Translations under genes and position numbers: made by a program
In this document: piece after piece, positions 5,903-6,719 of the stretch
Numbering within the stretch: position 1 is the stretch's first letter
Layout of the letters: the number at the start of each line of letters is the position of its first letter
Assembly (NCBI GenBank): GCA_030691585.1
Contig: JAUYEC010000114.1
Location: 1-6,719, forward strand
Length of the DNA stretch: 6,719 bases
Reading direction: 5' to 3'
Source: Candidatus Omnitrophota bacterium
Lineage (GTDB): Bacteria > Omnitrophota > Gorgyraeia > Gygaellales > Profunditerraquicolaceae
The notes under the pieces: model-generated
What the model was told of the DNA's origin: nothing
The model's database searches: none
What the model saw: only the letters and a program-made list of their open reading frames with translations

Positions 5903-6719
5903 TAGGATTAAAACCCATCGGCTTGTTCAGCATCAGGCGCGTCTGGGCGTCCAGCGCCGGCGTAGAGCCCAAAAGCACTATCACCACCGGTACGATGATC
6001 CATTCCATGATCATCACGATATTCTTGGTCCAGCTTACTTCCTTCGGCCGAGGCGGCAGGATGGCCCGGCTTAAAATGACTAATGCCAAGCTCGTGATCA
6101 AAGTAAAATTGAAGAGCATTCCGGTGATCCTGGGCAGATTATAACCGATGGCCATCTGGTTAAAAATTTTACCCCCCAGCAGCAAAGGCAGCGGACCGAC
6201 AAGAACGACAATGATCGCCCAGACCGCCCAGGTAATATGGCTTTCTAAGAGGTGGAATGCCCTTCTTATTTTTTTAAAAACCGCTATGTCACGGTCTTCT
6301 ATGAATTTTTCCACCACATAAGGAAAATTCTCCACACCCCAGGCCCAGCGCCTCTTCTGTTTATACTGCAGGACAATGGTCTTTAACAGGTTGTTTGAAT
6401 AGGCCACGTCCATGGAAACGGTGATATAGAGAGGCACAACCCGGTAGTCGCCCTTATAAAAAACATACGCCTTCCAGTAGATCACCGAATCGTCGGAAAC
6501 CATATCCACCGGCCAATAACCTATCTCCACCAGCGACTTAAAGCTCATGCTATGGCTGGAAAAAGTAACAAATTTCTCAAGGCGCATGCTTTCGATCATC
6601 TGGCAAAACGAGCCGCTGATCTCTACCACCCGCGCGAAAGACGGCGCCTGCCAGATATTGTTATTATAGACCGGAATAGGCTGATAACTGGCCCGGTGCG
6701 GATTGGGCGAAGTCATAAA
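5874..6719 (-). CDS. Membrane-bound family 2 glycosyltransferase, C-terminal half (5' end outside window)
   Basis: The open frame runs off the right edge: a TTT codon precedes the first visible ATG at 6716, and homologous proteins begin far upstream, so that ATG is unlikely to be the start. Counting from that Met, the visible part has the acceptor-side SDDS motif (74-77), a YRVVPLYITVSMDV strand region, and the QKRRW form of the QxxRW motif (110-114) that binds the growing chain in processive GT2 enzymes such as cellulose or hyaluronan synthases. Three hydrophobic membrane segments follow (about 141-160, 177-198 and 213-231), then a short polar tail. The nucleotide-sugar-binding DxD part must lie outside the window. 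The family would transfer sugar from an activated nucleotide donor at the inner membrane; the polymer made is unknown. It ends 25 bases before pilT in the same orientation. Confidence 0.87.
   Translation of the reverse strand, partial: FMTSPNPHRASYQPIPVYNNNIWQAPSFARVVEISGSFCQMIESMRLEKFVTFSSHSMSFKSLVEIGYWPVDMVSDDSVIYWKAYVFYKGDYRVVPLYITVSMDVAYSNNLLKTIVLQYKQKRRWAWGVENFPYVVEKFIEDRDIAVFKKIRRAFHLLESHITWAVWAIIVVLVGPLPLLLGGKIFNQMAIGYNLPRITGMLFNFTLITSLALVILSRAILPPRPKEVSWTKNIVMIMEWIIVPVVIVLLGSTPALDAQTRLMLNKPMGFNPTEKNEKKVV

Noticed and set aside
1..6719. tRNA or rRNA genes
   Set aside because: I saw no cloverleaf with a T-loop consensus and no rRNA-like conserved segment on either strand.

Overview
This is a bacterial chromosome segment of moderate GC content in which every convincing gene is on the minus strand, so the biological reading order is right to left. 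It starts at the right edge with the C-terminal half of a membrane-bound family 2 glycosyltransferase (5874-6719). A PilT/PilU-family ATPase (4772-5848), peptide chain release factor 2 (prfB, 3585-4695) and the preprotein translocase motor SecA (640-3570) follow. The gaps are 25, 76 and 14 bases, so the four genes are probably co-transcribed, at least in part. A hairpin followed by a T-rich stretch at 577-609 is the probable end of the transcript.

prfB is not a continuous reading frame. A 23-codon leader ends at an in-frame TGA inside the classic CTT-TGA-C slip site, and the rest of the protein is in the +1 frame. This is the well-known autoregulatory frameshift of RF2. The ATPase has an intact Walker A motif, but Asn replaces the catalytic Glu normally found in the Walker B region. 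SecA has all its motor motifs and a C-terminal zinc-binding SEC-C motif. It also has a longer N-terminus than usual, a charged insertion before the DEAD motor, and no visible Shine-Dalgarno sequence.

The stretch between secA and the left-edge gene (about 196-639) has no credible long gene. It holds two diverged 29-base direct repeats, a GC-rich foldback of about 180 bases with a perfect 12-base outer inverted repeat, and smaller hairpins. It looks like a non-autonomous mobile or REP-like element. A different 29-base palindrome sits between the ATPase gene and prfB.

At the left edge is the start of a small CopG/BrnA-like antitoxin. Its promoter (TTGACA, 16 bases, TACAAT) is overlapped by palindromes that look like an autoregulatory operator. 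An 18-codon ORF with a near-perfect ribosome binding site lies directly across that promoter.

The organism cannot be fixed from this window. The style of the SecA, PilT-like and glycosyltransferase proteins and the two repeat types recall uncultivated Candidatus Omnitrophota or similar environmental bacteria with an outer membrane. That is an inference from memory, not a search result. I see no clearly new multi-gene system. The best leads are the foldback element, the substituted ATPase and the mini-ORF/operator arrangement.
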